Positions 32,305-41,185 of a stretch of DNA of 64,000 nucleotides are shown here, piece by piece. The notes below the pieces were generated by a model. That model saw only the letters and a program-made list of their open reading frames with translations, did not search any database and had not been told where the DNA came from. Source of the DNA: Armatimonadota bacterium (GTDB lineage: Bacteria > Armatimonadota > Fimbriimonadia > Fimbriimonadales > Fimbriimonadaceae); assembly GCA_018268395.1 (NCBI GenBank), contig JAFDWQ010000001.1, forward strand, positions 958,644 to 1,022,643, given 5' to 3'. The position numbers were made by a program, and so were the translations under genes. Each line of letters starts with the position of its first letter. The first letter of the stretch is position 1.

Positions 32305-32925
32305 TCACTCTCCCAAGATGTCTGTGCAGCGCGAGACCCGCGCCTGTCTGCCGTCGATCTCGATCACGACGACCTCTTCGCCCTGCAAGATCTCTCCGCC
32401 GTCGTCACTGACCGCGACGAGGTCGATCAGGTCGCCCTTGACGCTGGTCCTCACTTTGCCGGGAAGGCTGCCACGGATCGGGACGGTGACTTTTCCCGCC
32501 ACGCCGAGGAAGTCCGTCTCGCTCGCCGAGCTCGTCCGCTCCATCTTGCTCAAGGCCCGGACGGCGACGGCCGCGATCGTGCCCGTCAAGAGGGCCGTCC
32601 CGACGGCCACGATCGCCGTCAGCGGCTCGCGACTGACGTTCGCCAGGGTCAGGAGCGTGCCCAGGAGCCCGAACGTCCCCACCGCATAGGTCCAGAAGCG
32701 GACGGAAAGGAAGGGGAGCCAGACGGCTCCCTCTGCGCTTTCTCCCAAGGGGTCGTAGTCGGCGTGTCCGCCCGCGTCATGGGCCTCGATCGGGCCGTGA
32801 GACGCGTCGACGTCATTGGCGAGGTCGCCCCCTCCGATCTCGGCATTGGCGCCCAAGCCCTCCAGCGCCGAGAACACGATCAGCCCGACCCCCACAATGG
32901 CCGCCACGATGTATGCGGCAAGCAT
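32305..32925 (-). CDS. NfeD-like membrane protein
   Basis: 206 residues. Three to four membrane helices (AAYIVAAIVGVGLIVFSAL, then FWTYAVGTFGLLGTLLTLA and IVAVGTALLTGTIAAVAV) precede a C-terminal OB-fold-like domain. That domain has GVAGKVTVPIRGSLPGKVRT and VVVIEIDGRQARV, as in NfeD. NfeD proteins are the usual partners of flotillin/SPFH proteins. As first gene of nfeD-SPFH-SPFH it sets the operon promoter, which must be in 32926-33056. No peptidase domain is present. Confidence 0.9.
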   Translation of the reverse strand: MLAAYIVAAIVGVGLIVFSALEGLGANAEIGGGDLANDVDASHGPIEAHDAGGHADYDPLGESAEGAVWLPFLSVRFWTYAVGTFGLLGTLLTLANVSREPLTAIVAVGTALLTGTIAAVAVRALSKMERTSSASETDFLGVAGKVTVPIRGSLPGKVRTSVKGDLIDLVAVSDDGGEILQGEEVVVIEIDGRQARVSRCTDILGE

Positions 32926-32998
32926 TTTCAGACTTTACTATCTCGCGGCGATGCGGTCGGTTGCTTTCGATAGGGAGTTCGTCCGATCCGCCGGGCCT

Positions 32999-33024
32999 GA
33001 ACTTTCAATAGTTTCTGAAAGTTC
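32999..33024. promoter_or_regulatory. Inverted repeat between divergent nfeD and ubiE operons
   Basis: GAACTTTCA, 8 nt, TGAAAGTTC is a perfect 9-bp inverted repeat. It ends 32 bp before the ATG of the plus-strand operon. It could be an operator for either operon. Confidence 0.45.
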
Positions 33025-33056
33025 GTGACACGGCACGGTAGACTTTCGCTTCAGAG

Positions 33057-33773
33057 ATGGGGTCCCGGGCTGACAAGCGCCCCTGGTTGGCGGAGGGTGA
33101 AGACAAGCGCGCGTTCGTCCGCGGGATGTTTTCGGACATCGCGCCCACTTACGACCTGCTCAACAGCCTGATGAGCTTCCGTCTCCATCGGAAATGGCGG
33201 ACGATCGCGGTGGACGGGCTCCAGTTGAAGCCGGGTGACGCCGCGCTCGACGTCTGTTGCGGCACGGGCGACTTCCTTCCGGTCCTCCGTCGCGCCGTCG
33301 GCCAGAAGGGCCGGGTGGTGGGCATCGACTTCGCCGGTCCGATGCTCGACCGGGCCCGTGGGAAGACCAGATCCGGCCTTTGCCTGGGCGACGCGTGCGC
33401 GCTTCCGGTCTGCGGCGCCAGCTTCGATTCTTACAGTGTCGGTTGGGGCCTGCGCAACGTTCCGTCCGTCGAAAGGGCCCTGGCCGAAGCCGTCCGTGTC
33501 CTGAAGCCCGGCGGGCGGTTCACATCGGTGGACATGGCCCGCCCGAAGGGGTTGGCCGGAGCGGTCTCCGAGCGCGTGTTCCATACGGCCGTCCCGGTGC
33601 TGGGCCGACTGTTCGGAAGGACGTCCGCGTACACGTACCTTCCCAAGAGTACGACCGTCTTCCTCGAACCGGACGCGATGGACGACGCGATGAGGGCTGC
33701 AGGTCTGACCGATATCCGCCACAGGCGCTTGTTCTTCGGCAACATCTGCGTCCATTGGGGGACCCGGCCATGA
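33057..33773 (+). CDS. menG: Demethylmenaquinone methyltransferase (UbiE/MenG family)
   Basis: 238 residues. It methylates demethylmenaquinone with S-adenosylmethionine in the last step of menaquinone synthesis. It has the UbiE blocks FVRGMFSDIAPTYDLLNSLM, the SAM-binding LDVCCGTGDFLPVL, and GWGLRNVPSVERALAEAVRV, followed by LKPGG. It is the first gene of a long operon, and its stop overlaps the next start (ATGA). The adjacent polyprenyl synthase supplies the side chain, which supports the quinone assignment. Confidence 0.93.
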   Translation: MGSRADKRPWLAEGEDKRAFVRGMFSDIAPTYDLLNSLMSFRLHRKWRTIAVDGLQLKPGDAALDVCCGTGDFLPVLRRAVGQKGRVVGIDFAGPMLDRARGKTRSGLCLGDACALPVCGASFDSYSVGWGLRNVPSVERALAEAVRVLKPGGRFTSVDMARPKGLAGAVSERVFHTAVPVLGRLFGRTSAYTYLPKSTTVFLEPDAMDDAMRAAGLTDIRHRRLFFGNICVHWGTRP

Positions 33774-34783
33774 CCGCGCCCGCGATGGTCGGACTGCTGT
33801 CCAAGGTCGCGCCCCCTTGGGCGGTCTCCGGATTGGCGGAACGGCTGGAGGCGGTCGAAGCCTGCCTGCGACAGGAGTCGGCGAGCGTCGTCAAGACGGT
33901 CGCGGCCGTCGGCGAGACGACGCTGGAAGCGGGCGGCAAACGGCTCCGACCCGCCTTGGCCGTCGTGAGCGCGTGCGCGGCCGGGGGCTCCGACCAAGAC
34001 ACCCGCATCATCGGGATCGGCGCCTGTCTCGAACTGGTCCATATGGCGACGCTCGTCCATGACGACGTCATCGACGAGTCGCCGACCAGGCGGGGCCGGC
34101 CGACGGCGGCCAGCGTCGTCGGCAACACGGCGGCGATCCTCAGCGGAGACGTCTTGCTCGCTAAAGCGATGCGGCTCCTCGCGGCCGACGGCGATACCGA
34201 GATCATCAGAAGCGTCAGCGAAGCCGTGGTCGACCTGGCCGAGGGCGAGGTGATGGAACTGGAACTTCGCGGCTTGCTTTCCGCATCGGAGGACGCGTAC
34301 CGGACCGTCGTAGCGCGCAAGACGTCCGCGCTCTTGTCCTGCGCGTGCCGGGTCGGAGCCATGACCGCCGGTGCGGACCCGACGGTGACCGTCGCGTTGT
34401 CCGAATACGGTCGACGTCTCGGCGACGCGTTCCAGATCGCCGACGACCTGCTCGACTACGACGGCGACCGCCTCAAGACGGGCAAACCGTGGGCTACGGA
34501 CTTCCGCGAAGGACAACCGACCCTTCCGCTCATCTTCCTGACGGGCGCCCTGTCAGCGGAAGAATCGGTGTTCGTCGAGACGCGTTTCGGAAACGGGGTC
34601 GGCGACGACGACCTGACCCAGATTTGTGGATGGATGAAGGACCGAGGGGCCCTCGCCAAGGCCGCCGATGCCGCCCGTCACGAATCGGACCAAGCGATCG
34701 CCGCCTTGTCCGCGCTTCCCGATTCTCCGTACAAGGACATCCTCGAAGGCGTCGCTCGGTTCGTGGTCGAACGGGACGCCTGA
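33770..34783 (+). CDS. Trans-polyprenyl diphosphate synthase
   Basis: 337 residues. It condenses isopentenyl diphosphate units to a long allylic chain, probably the menaquinone side chain. The first aspartate motif is HDDVIDESPTRRG (Asp98-Asp102); the second is DDLLDYDGD (Asp225-Asp229). EAGGKRLRPALAVVSA is the substrate-binding arginine segment. The small residues before the first Asp motif (MATLVH) suggest a long product such as heptaprenyl or octaprenyl, which is inference. It sits directly after menG. Confidence 0.92.
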   Translation: MTAPAMVGLLSKVAPPWAVSGLAERLEAVEACLRQESASVVKTVAAVGETTLEAGGKRLRPALAVVSACAAGGSDQDTRIIGIGACLELVHMATLVHDDVIDESPTRRGRPTAASVVGNTAAILSGDVLLAKAMRLLAADGDTEIIRSVSEAVVDLAEGEVMELELRGLLSASEDAYRTVVARKTSALLSCACRVGAMTAGADPTVTVALSEYGRRLGDAFQIADDLLDYDGDRLKTGKPWATDFREGQPTLPLIFLTGALSAEESVFVETRFGNGVGDDDLTQICGWMKDRGALAKAADAARHESDQAIAALSALPDSPYKDILEGVARFVVERDA

Positions 34784-34786
34784 ACC

Positions 34787-35524
34787 GTGAAGGCCTATTC
34801 CCTGTACCTGTTCGATCTGGACGGCACGGTGTACCGCGGACGCCAACCCGTCCCCTATGCGCCCGCGACGATCACCGAACTGCTCCGGCGCGGTGCGTCC
34901 GTCAGGTATCTGACGAACAACTCGGCCGCACGGCCTGTCCAGGTTTCGGCGATGCTGAACCACATGGGCGTCCCTTGTCGGAGCGAATGGGTGATCGGTT
35001 CGGGACAGATCGCCGCCGCAGAGTGCCGGACGAAGCGCGAGGTCTACGTCGTCGGTGAAGACGCGCTTCGGCACACGTTGACGGAAGCGGGCGTGGCGCT
35101 CGGGGACCGAGACCCCGACACGGTGCTCGTCGGTATTTGTCGTCAGATCACGTACGAGATCCTCGATACCGCGGCGGCGTTCGTCCGACAGGGCAAGGAG
35201 TTCCTCGCCACGAACCGGGACGCGACGTTCCCCCTGGAAGGAGGCCGCCTTCAGCCGGGAGCCGGCGCGATCGTCGCGGCGATCGAAGTCGCGTCCGGAC
35301 GTTCCCCGCGCGTTCTGGGCAAACCGGCTCCGGACATCGTGCTGGCGGCCCTTGCGGGCAGCGACGCCGCCTTGAGCGAAACCATCATCGTCGGCGACCG
35401 GATCGACACGGACATCGCCTGCGGCCAGGCCGCGGGATGCGACACGTTCCTTGTCCTGACCGGCGTGGAACGCGCGCTTCCACCGGGGCAAGCCGGTGCA
35501 CCCGACCTTCGAGGCCTGCTGTGA
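34787..35524 (+). CDS. HAD-IIA family phosphatase (NagD/PNPase-like)
   Basis: 245 residues from a GTG, 3 bp after the previous stop. HAD motif I is LFDLDGTVYRG, motif II is YLTNNSAARP, and motifs III/IV are GKPAPDIVLAAL and IIVGDRIDTDIACGQAAG. It has a C2a-type cap. Relatives dephosphorylate p-nitrophenyl phosphate, phosphoglycolate or nucleotides. The physiological substrate here is not evident. Confidence 0.9.
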   Translation: MKAYSLYLFDLDGTVYRGRQPVPYAPATITELLRRGASVRYLTNNSAARPVQVSAMLNHMGVPCRSEWVIGSGQIAAAECRTKREVYVVGEDALRHTLTEAGVALGDRDPDTVLVGICRQITYEILDTAAAFVRQGKEFLATNRDATFPLEGGRLQPGAGAIVAAIEVASGRSPRVLGKPAPDIVLAALAGSDAALSETIIVGDRIDTDIACGQAAGCDTFLVLTGVERALPPGQAGAPDLRGLL

Positions 35525-35555
35525 CCCGGAACGTCCCAACCGGTAGGCTCGCGTG

Positions 35556-36608
35556 ATGGACGTCAGGTTCGAGCGGGTGCGGCTGACCAAGCGCTACCCC
35601 TTGACGATCAGCCGAGGGACGAGCACGGGCTCGGACAACCTCTTCGTCTTCGTATCGGACGGGCAGCACGAAGGCATCGGGGAGTGCGCGTTCGGGACGG
35701 GTTCGGACGGCGACCAGTCCGCTTGGGGCGAGGCGCAATTGGCCCCGATCGTCGAGGCCGGGTTTCATCGGCGCGACGTTCATGCCTGCTGGCAGGCGAT
35801 GCACGATGCCGGAGTCGATCCCGCGGCCGCAGCCGCACTCGACACGGCCCTTTGGGACCTCAAAGGGAAACAAACGGGCCTTCCCCTCTACCGCTTACTC
35901 GGACTGCCGCTTCCGAAGGTCGCGTCCAGCGTCACGATCGGGATCAACCCACTGGACGTGATCCGAGATCGCGTCCCGGAAATCCTCTCGCGGACGGGCG
36001 CACGTTATCTGAAGGTCAAACTGGGGAACCCTGACGGGACCGAAGCGGACCAAGCTTCGTTCGAGGCCGCGCGGGAAGCGTCGGCACCGTTCCGTATCGG
36101 GCTTCGCGTCGACGCGAACGGAGGTTGGTCGCTCGAGACCGCGCGGACGATGGCACGCTGGTTGTCCGAGAGGGGCTGCGACTATGTCGAACAGCCGCTG
36201 GCCGCGGGACAAGAGGACGAACTGCCTGCACTTTTTCATGACGCCCCACTGCCGGTCTTTTTGGACGAGTCCGTCCGAACGAGCCACGACGTCCCGGCCG
36301 TCGCCGACCGGTGCCACGGCGTCAACTTGAAGATCATGAAGACGGGCGGGGTCACAGAGGCGTTGCGGCTCGTCGCCACGGCCCGGGCCCACGGACTTTC
36401 GACGATGATCGGGTGTATGAGCGAGAGCTCGGTCGCGATTTCTACGGGAGCGGCGATCGGCGCCCTGTTCGACCATATCGATCTCGACTCGCACCTCAAC
36501 CTCGCACCCGATCCTGCGAGCGGTGCCGACTGGAAGGACGGCGTCGTAGTCCCGACGGACAAGCCTGGCCACGGTGCGGCCCTGAAGGCGGTCGATGTTC
36601 GGCCCTGA
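35556..36608 (+). CDS. Enolase-superfamily dipeptide epimerase / N-acyl-D-glutamate racemase-like (DgcA-like)
   Basis: 350 residues. The enolase-superfamily catalytic set is clear: KxK in YLKVKLGNPDG, metal ligands in RVDANGGW, DYVEQPLAAG and VFLDESVR, and a second lysine in VNLKIMKTGG. The subgroup is the L-Ala-D/L-Glu epimerase type. Adjacent DUF1611 (overlap 14 bp) makes this the same pair as the D-glutamate genes dgcA and dgcN known from Pseudoalteromonas and haloarchaea. There DgcA racemises N-acetyl-D-glutamate. Either this or peptidoglycan dipeptide recycling would fit. The ATG at 35556 is preceded by an in-frame GTG. Confidence 0.85.
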   Translation: MDVRFERVRLTKRYPLTISRGTSTGSDNLFVFVSDGQHEGIGECAFGTGSDGDQSAWGEAQLAPIVEAGFHRRDVHACWQAMHDAGVDPAAAAALDTALWDLKGKQTGLPLYRLLGLPLPKVASSVTIGINPLDVIRDRVPEILSRTGARYLKVKLGNPDGTEADQASFEAAREASAPFRIGLRVDANGGWSLETARTMARWLSERGCDYVEQPLAAGQEDELPALFHDAPLPVFLDESVRTSHDVPAVADRCHGVNLKIMKTGGVTEALRLVATARAHGLSTMIGCMSESSVAISTGAAIGALFDHIDLDSHLNLAPDPASGADWKDGVVVPTDKPGHGAALKAVDVRP

Positions 36609-37626
36609 GGCACGGCTCGCCCTTTACATGGAGGGCGCCTTTGAGTCGAAGACCGGGAAGATGGGCCTCGGTGTCCTCCGTTATTCGCCGAACCCGGTCG
36701 TCGCCGTGATCGACAAAGGCCACGCCGGTGAGAGGCTGGCGGACGTCACGGGCATCGTCCACGGGGCCCCGATCGTCGCTGGAGTCGGCGAGGCGGCCGA
36801 TCTGGGCGCTGAAGTCTTGATCCTGGGAATCGCCCCTCCAGGAGGGCAGATCCCGGACGACTGGCGTCCGGCGATGGACGAAGCGGTCGCGCGCGGCCTC
36901 AGCCTCGTCAACGGGCTCCATGAGGGGCTCTCTCGACGGTTTCCGACTTTGGGGCCTGGCCAGTTCGTTTGGGACGTCCGCGTCGAACCGCCAGGAATCG
37001 GGGTCGGCGGGGCTCAAGCGCGTCTGATGGCGAACCGCAGAGTCTTGACCGTGGGAACCGACATGAGCGTCGGCAAGATGACGGCAGGGCTTGAAATCGC
37101 CAGGTCGGCCCGGGCCAAGGGGGTCGAGACGGCGTTCGTCGCGACGGGACAGGTCGGGATCGTGATCACTGGGGCCGGCGTCCCTTTGGACGCCGTCCGC
37201 CTGGACTATGCGTCAGGAGCCGTTGAGAACGAAACATTAAAGTATTCAGCGTCTCAACTTATCGTTATCGAGGGACAAGGATCGTTGATCCATCCTGGAA
37301 GTTCGGCGACTTTGCCGCTCATGCGAGGATCTTGTCCGACGCACCTCGTTCTGTGCCACCGCGCGGGTATGACCCGTTTACCCCGTGTTCCTTGGGTCGA
37401 GGTCCCGCCGCTGAAGGAGGTCGTCCGGCTGTTCGAAGACACCGCGTCCGCCTGTGGCACGTTCGGTAGCCCCAAAGTCGTCGGCATCGCGTTGAACACG
37501 TCCCATCTGGACGAAGGCGGGGCCTGCGGGGCCGTCCGCGAGGTCGAGCGGGATACCGGGCTGCCCGTCTGCGACCCTGTCCGGGACGGGGCCGGGCCGT
37601 TGCTCGACGCGATCCTTCGAGCCTGA
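36595..37626 (+). CDS. DUF1611 protein (DgcN-like acyltransferase family)
   Basis: 343 residues. The N-terminal Rossmann-like domain (VVAVIDKGHAGERLADVTG, then VLILGIAPPGGQIPDDWRP) is joined to a P-loop domain with VGTDMSVGKMTAGLEIARSA. The region YSASQLIVIEGQGSLIHPG is highly conserved in DUF1611. In the D-glutamate pathway mentioned above, DgcN is described as a D-glutamate N-acetyltransferase. By gene linkage this protein probably acts in sequence with the preceding epimerase. The overlap of 14 bp shows translational coupling. Confidence 0.85.
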   Translation: MFGPEARLALYMEGAFESKTGKMGLGVLRYSPNPVVAVIDKGHAGERLADVTGIVHGAPIVAGVGEAADLGAEVLILGIAPPGGQIPDDWRPAMDEAVARGLSLVNGLHEGLSRRFPTLGPGQFVWDVRVEPPGIGVGGAQARLMANRRVLTVGTDMSVGKMTAGLEIARSARAKGVETAFVATGQVGIVITGAGVPLDAVRLDYASGAVENETLKYSASQLIVIEGQGSLIHPGSSATLPLMRGSCPTHLVLCHRAGMTRLPRVPWVEVPPLKEVVRLFEDTASACGTFGSPKVVGIALNTSHLDEGGACGAVREVERDTGLPVCDPVRDGAGPLLDAILRA

Positions 37627-37651
37627 CCGCCGACCGGCCATAATGTGGCCC

Positions 37652-38194
37652 ATGAGCCTGGTAGTGCTGGACGCGAGCGCGATGAAGCGGACGCTCGGTC
37701 GCATGGCCCATGAGATTCTGGAAGCCAACGGCGGAGGCGAGGGCCTCGTCGTCGTCGGAATCCTTCGCCGCGGGTACCCGGTGGCCAAACGGCTCGCCTT
37801 CACGATGACGCAGATCGAAGGAACGACGGTCCCCTGTGGCAAGCTCGACGTCACGTCCAGCCGGGACGACCGTCGGGACGAGGCCTCCGACGCGAGCGAG
37901 ATCCCTTTTGAAGTGACGGGGAAGAGCGTGATCCTCGTCGACGAGGTCGTCTTCACTGGCCGGACGATCCGGGCCGCGATGGACGCCCTGATGCGGTTCG
38001 GAAGGCCGAGCCGGATCCAATTGGCCGTCCTCGTCGACCGGGGCCACCGCGAACTCCCGATCCAGCCCGACTATGTCGGCAAGGTGGTCGAGACGGAGCG
38101 CGGAGACCACATCGTCGTCAACGTGTTCGAGAACGAAGGTCAAGACTCCGTCGTCCACCAGTTCGCCAACGAGCGGGAGGCGGTCTCCGGTTGA
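37652..38194 (+). CDS. pyrR: PyrR bifunctional pyrimidine regulator / uracil phosphoribosyltransferase
   Basis: 180 residues. The PRPP-binding loop is VILVDEVVFTGRTIRAAMDA. LVVVGILRRGYPVAKRLA and the late LAVLVDRGHRELPIQPDYVG are also PyrR hallmarks. PyrR binds pyr mRNA to cause attenuation in response to UMP and may also make UMP from uracil. No clear attenuator is visible in the 25 bp before it, so RNA targets inside the operon are uncertain. The ATG at 37652 was chosen; another lies at 37643. It overlaps pyrB by 4 bp. Confidence 0.93.
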   Translation: MSLVVLDASAMKRTLGRMAHEILEANGGGEGLVVVGILRRGYPVAKRLAFTMTQIEGTTVPCGKLDVTSSRDDRRDEASDASEIPFEVTGKSVILVDEVVFTGRTIRAAMDALMRFGRPSRIQLAVLVDRGHRELPIQPDYVGKVVETERGDHIVVNVFENEGQDSVVHQFANEREAVSG

Positions 38195-39120
38195 ACAACG
38201 TGCTCTCCATCCGACAAACCCCGGTGGACGTGGTCCAAACCCTTCTCACCGCGGCTGGAGAGTTCAAACGGTCCGTCAAGAAGAGCGGCCCTGTGAAGGG
38301 CCTGCCCCGGCGCACGGTCGGTCTTCTTTTCTTTGAAAACTCGACGAGGACGAGGGTCGGTTTCGAGCAGGCCTGTCACTACCTCGGGTACCGGACGGTC
38401 AACTTCTCAGGTTCGGGCAGTTCGGTCAAAAAGGGCGAGACCCTGAAGGACACGATCTTGACGCTCCGGTACGAGCGCCTTGAGGCGGTCGTGATCCGGC
38501 ACAGCGCGTCCGGATCCTGCAACCTGGCCGCGCGCTACTTCAACGGGCCCGTCATCAACGCCGGTGACGGATGGCACGAGCACCCGACCCAGGCTCTCGG
38601 CGACGGCCTGACCGTCATCGAGCGCAAAGGCAAGATCGACGGGCTGAAGATCGCGATCGTCGGCGACATCACCCACTCGCGCGTCGCGAGGAGCAACGCC
38701 TGGCTTTTCAGCAAAATGGGGGCCGAGGTGCGGTTCGTCGGTCCCCGGACGCTCGTGCCGGGACAGACGTCGCAATTCCCGGCGACGGTCTACCACGATC
38801 TCCGGGCCGGCCTCGACGGCGTCGACGTGGTGATGGCTTTGAGGCTCCAGCTCGAACGGATGGAAGAGGGGCTCGTCAGCATCGGCGAGTACCGACGGCT
38901 GTATCAGATCAATCGGTCGAGTCTGCGGTCCGCAGCCCCGGACGCCATCGTCATGCACCCGGGCCCGATGAACCGGGGCGTCGAGATCGACGATTTGACC
39001 GCAGACGGCCCGAACAGCGTGATCACCGAACAGGTCACCAACTGCATCTTCGGCCGGATGGCGTCGCTCGCCTACGCGTTCGGCGACGTCCGGGCTGCCG
39101 GGACGGGGGGTTTGACGTGA
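38191..39120 (+). CDS. pyrB: Aspartate carbamoyltransferase catalytic chain
   Basis: 309 residues starting at TTG (38191) in the pyrR stop, or GTG at 38200. GGGAGG lies 11-16 nt upstream. It makes carbamoyl-aspartate from carbamoyl phosphate and aspartate. Motifs are FFENSTRTRVGFEQA (carbamoyl phosphate), GDGWHEHPTQALGD, and the late MHPGPMNRGVEID. No PyrI is nearby, so it is probably unregulated by that subunit or forms a dodecamer with dihydroorotase. That is inference from the adjacent pyrC. Confidence 0.96.
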   Translation: MNNVLSIRQTPVDVVQTLLTAAGEFKRSVKKSGPVKGLPRRTVGLLFFENSTRTRVGFEQACHYLGYRTVNFSGSGSSVKKGETLKDTILTLRYERLEAVVIRHSASGSCNLAARYFNGPVINAGDGWHEHPTQALGDGLTVIERKGKIDGLKIAIVGDITHSRVARSNAWLFSKMGAEVRFVGPRTLVPGQTSQFPATVYHDLRAGLDGVDVVMALRLQLERMEEGLVSIGEYRRLYQINRSSLRSAAPDAIVMHPGPMNRGVEIDDLTADGPNSVITEQVTNCIFGRMASLAYAFGDVRAAGTGGLT

Positions 39121-40442
39121 AGACGCTCTTGAAGAACGGCCGGATCCTCGACCCGTCTTTGGGCCTCGACATCGCGGGCAGCGTCCTCATCGAAGACGCA
39201 CAGATCGTGGAGGTCGGAGCCGAGGTCGACGTCCAGGGCGTCCAGGAGACGTACGACTGCTCGGGGCTGTGGATCTGTCCGGGGCTGGTCGACATGCACA
39301 CCCATCTCCGGGAACCGGGCGAGGAACACCGGGAGACGATACGGACGGGGACGCAAGCGGCGGCGGCGGGCGGATTCACGAACATCTGCTGCATGCCGAA
39401 CACGACGCCTGCCCTGGACAACCCGGCACTGGTGGACTTCATCCTGGACCGCGCCTCGGCCCCTGACGCGGGGGGCGTGTTCGTGTCCCCGGTCGGCGCC
39501 TTGACGGTTTCCAACGCGGGGGTCCACATCAGCGACCTCGCCGCGTTGAAGAAGGCGGGGGTCGTGGCCGCCAGCGACGAAGGTAGCCCGGTCCAAGACT
39601 CGCGCGTGATGATGCGCGCGATGGAAACGTGCCTTCAGGTGGACTTACCGATCCTGGCCCACTGCGAAGACCGCTCTCTGAGTTCGGAAGGGTGCATGAA
39701 CGACGGTTCCCGTAGCGCGTTGCTCGGCCTGGCCGGAATTCCCCGCTGTGCCGAAGAGATCATGGTCATGCGGAACTGCCTCCTCGCGCTCAACACCGGG
39801 TGCCGCATCCATATCCTTCGGGTCAGCACGTGGGGGGCCGTGGAGATGGTCCGACAAGCGAAGTACCTTGGCGCGCCCGTGACCTGCGAGGTCTGCCCCC
39901 ACCATTTCAGCCTGACCGAAGACGACGTCGGAGAGTTCGACCCCAACTTCAAGACGACACCTCCACTGCGCACACAGGTCGATGTCGACATCATTCTTCA
40001 GGCCTTGAACGACGGGACGATCGATTGCATCGCCAGCGACCACTCCCCGTATGCGCCGTACGAGGTCGAAGTCCCGTTCCAAGAAGCCCCGTTCGGACTG
40101 GCCGGCCTTGAGAGCGTGGTCGGCGCCACATTGACCTACGTCACGCATAAGGGTCTGTTGAACCCGCTCGAGACCGTACGGAAACTGAGCACGGCTCCGG
40201 CCAAAGTGTTAGGGATCGAGGCCGGATCTCTGAGCCCGGGTTCGAGCCCGCTCGCCCAAGTCACCGTCATCGATCCGAACGTCGAGTGGACGTTCGACGC
40301 CGCCCGGACGTTTTCGAGGGGCAAGAACACACCGTTCCATGGCGTGCCGTTCCGCGGCAAGGCCGTCCTGACTTTCTGCGGAGGAGAGATCTATCGTGAC
40401 CAGCTGTACCCGTCGGCGCGTTATCAAGTCGAGTTGGACTAG
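39117..40442 (+). CDS. pyrC: Dihydroorotase (class I, PyrC)
   Basis: 441 residues from a GTG overlapping the pyrB stop. It closes carbamoyl-aspartate to dihydroorotate. Metal ligands are VDMHTHLREPGEE and the later IASDHSPYAPYE. SDEGSPVQDSRVMM and HCEDRSL are also typical of class I. The pair pyrB-pyrC encoded back to back is common where ATCase and DHOase associate. It overlaps the following lipoprotein gene by 47 bp. Confidence 0.96.
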   Translation: MKTLLKNGRILDPSLGLDIAGSVLIEDAQIVEVGAEVDVQGVQETYDCSGLWICPGLVDMHTHLREPGEEHRETIRTGTQAAAAGGFTNICCMPNTTPALDNPALVDFILDRASAPDAGGVFVSPVGALTVSNAGVHISDLAALKKAGVVAASDEGSPVQDSRVMMRAMETCLQVDLPILAHCEDRSLSSEGCMNDGSRSALLGLAGIPRCAEEIMVMRNCLLALNTGCRIHILRVSTWGAVEMVRQAKYLGAPVTCEVCPHHFSLTEDDVGEFDPNFKTTPPLRTQVDVDIILQALNDGTIDCIASDHSPYAPYEVEVPFQEAPFGLAGLESVVGATLTYVTHKGLLNPLETVRKLSTAPAKVLGIEAGSLSPGSSPLAQVTVIDPNVEWTFDAARTFSRGKNTPFHGVPFRGKAVLTFCGGEIYRDQLYPSARYQVELD

Positions 40443-41181
40443 CCTCCTCGCCGCCGTGCTCGTGGCCGGGTGCTCCAACGGCAAGATCCCGGACCCCAAC
40501 GACCCGCCGGTCGGCCAGACGATTTCGGGAACCGTCCTGCTGGCCAACGTCCAGGACGTCATGAACAATCTGGACGAACGGACGTTCCGCCGTGAGATCA
40601 CGCCCGTACAGCGGGACGAGATGCTGCAACGCGTCGTCAAGCAAATGTTGAAGGACGTCGACGTGCCGGACGTCCCTGAAGAGGAGGCGTGGCAGTTCGG
40701 CGACGCCTATCGCATCGCAGGCGACTGGGAGACCGCCAAAGTCCTGTACGAACGGGCGGTCAAGCGGGCGAAGTCCAAAGACCGGATCGTGAACGACAAG
40801 CTCCGGTTAGCCCGGGCGCAAGCCCATCTCGGACCGGTCGAGAAGGCGATCGCCACAGCGCGCTCGACGTTCGATTCGGGGGCGAAAGACAAGGGTCCGA
40901 TCCTGATGTCCGTCCTCTACGAGATCGTTCCGGAAGGACAAGGCAAAGGAAAGGACATGGCACTGGCCAAGCTTCTCGAGGACGCGATCCCGCAACACAA
41001 GGCGACGATCGTCGACCCTCGTTCTGAAGCCGGAAAGGCGTTCCTCCTCGCGCGTCCCCTTCATGTCCACAAGGCTTGGATCAAGATCGCCCAGCTCTAT
41101 CAAGCGGCCGGCCGCGAAGACCTCGCCCGCAAGGCGATCCTTGCGGACGAAGCCGACCGTCTCGATAGGGCCGACCTTTAA
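40396..41181 (+). CDS. Lipoprotein with TPR-like helices
   Basis: 261 residues from a GTG inside pyrC. The lipobox is LLAAVLVAGCSNG (Cys near residue 26). The mature part has TPR-like helix pairs (EEEAWQFGDAYRIAGDWETA, then RLARAQAHLGPVEKAIATAR and YQAAGREDLARKAILAD). No enzyme motif is seen. It is the last gene of the nine-gene run that begins with menG, and it ends 4 bp before a convergent stop. The function is unknown and the link to pyrimidine synthesis may be positional only. Confidence 0.8.
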   Translation: MTSCTRRRVIKSSWTSLLAAVLVAGCSNGKIPDPNDPPVGQTISGTVLLANVQDVMNNLDERTFRREITPVQRDEMLQRVVKQMLKDVDVPDVPEEEAWQFGDAYRIAGDWETAKVLYERAVKRAKSKDRIVNDKLRLARAQAHLGPVEKAIATARSTFDSGAKDKGPILMSVLYEIVPEGQGKGKDMALAKLLEDAIPQHKATIVDPRSEAGKAFLLARPLHVHKAWIKIAQLYQAAGREDLARKAILADEADRLDRADL

Positions 41182-41185
41182 GCCC

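Noticed and set aside
37627-37651. PyrR-controlled attenuator before pyrR
   Set aside because: Only 25 bp separate the genes, too short for the antiterminator and terminator pair, and no anti-antiterminator consensus is seen.
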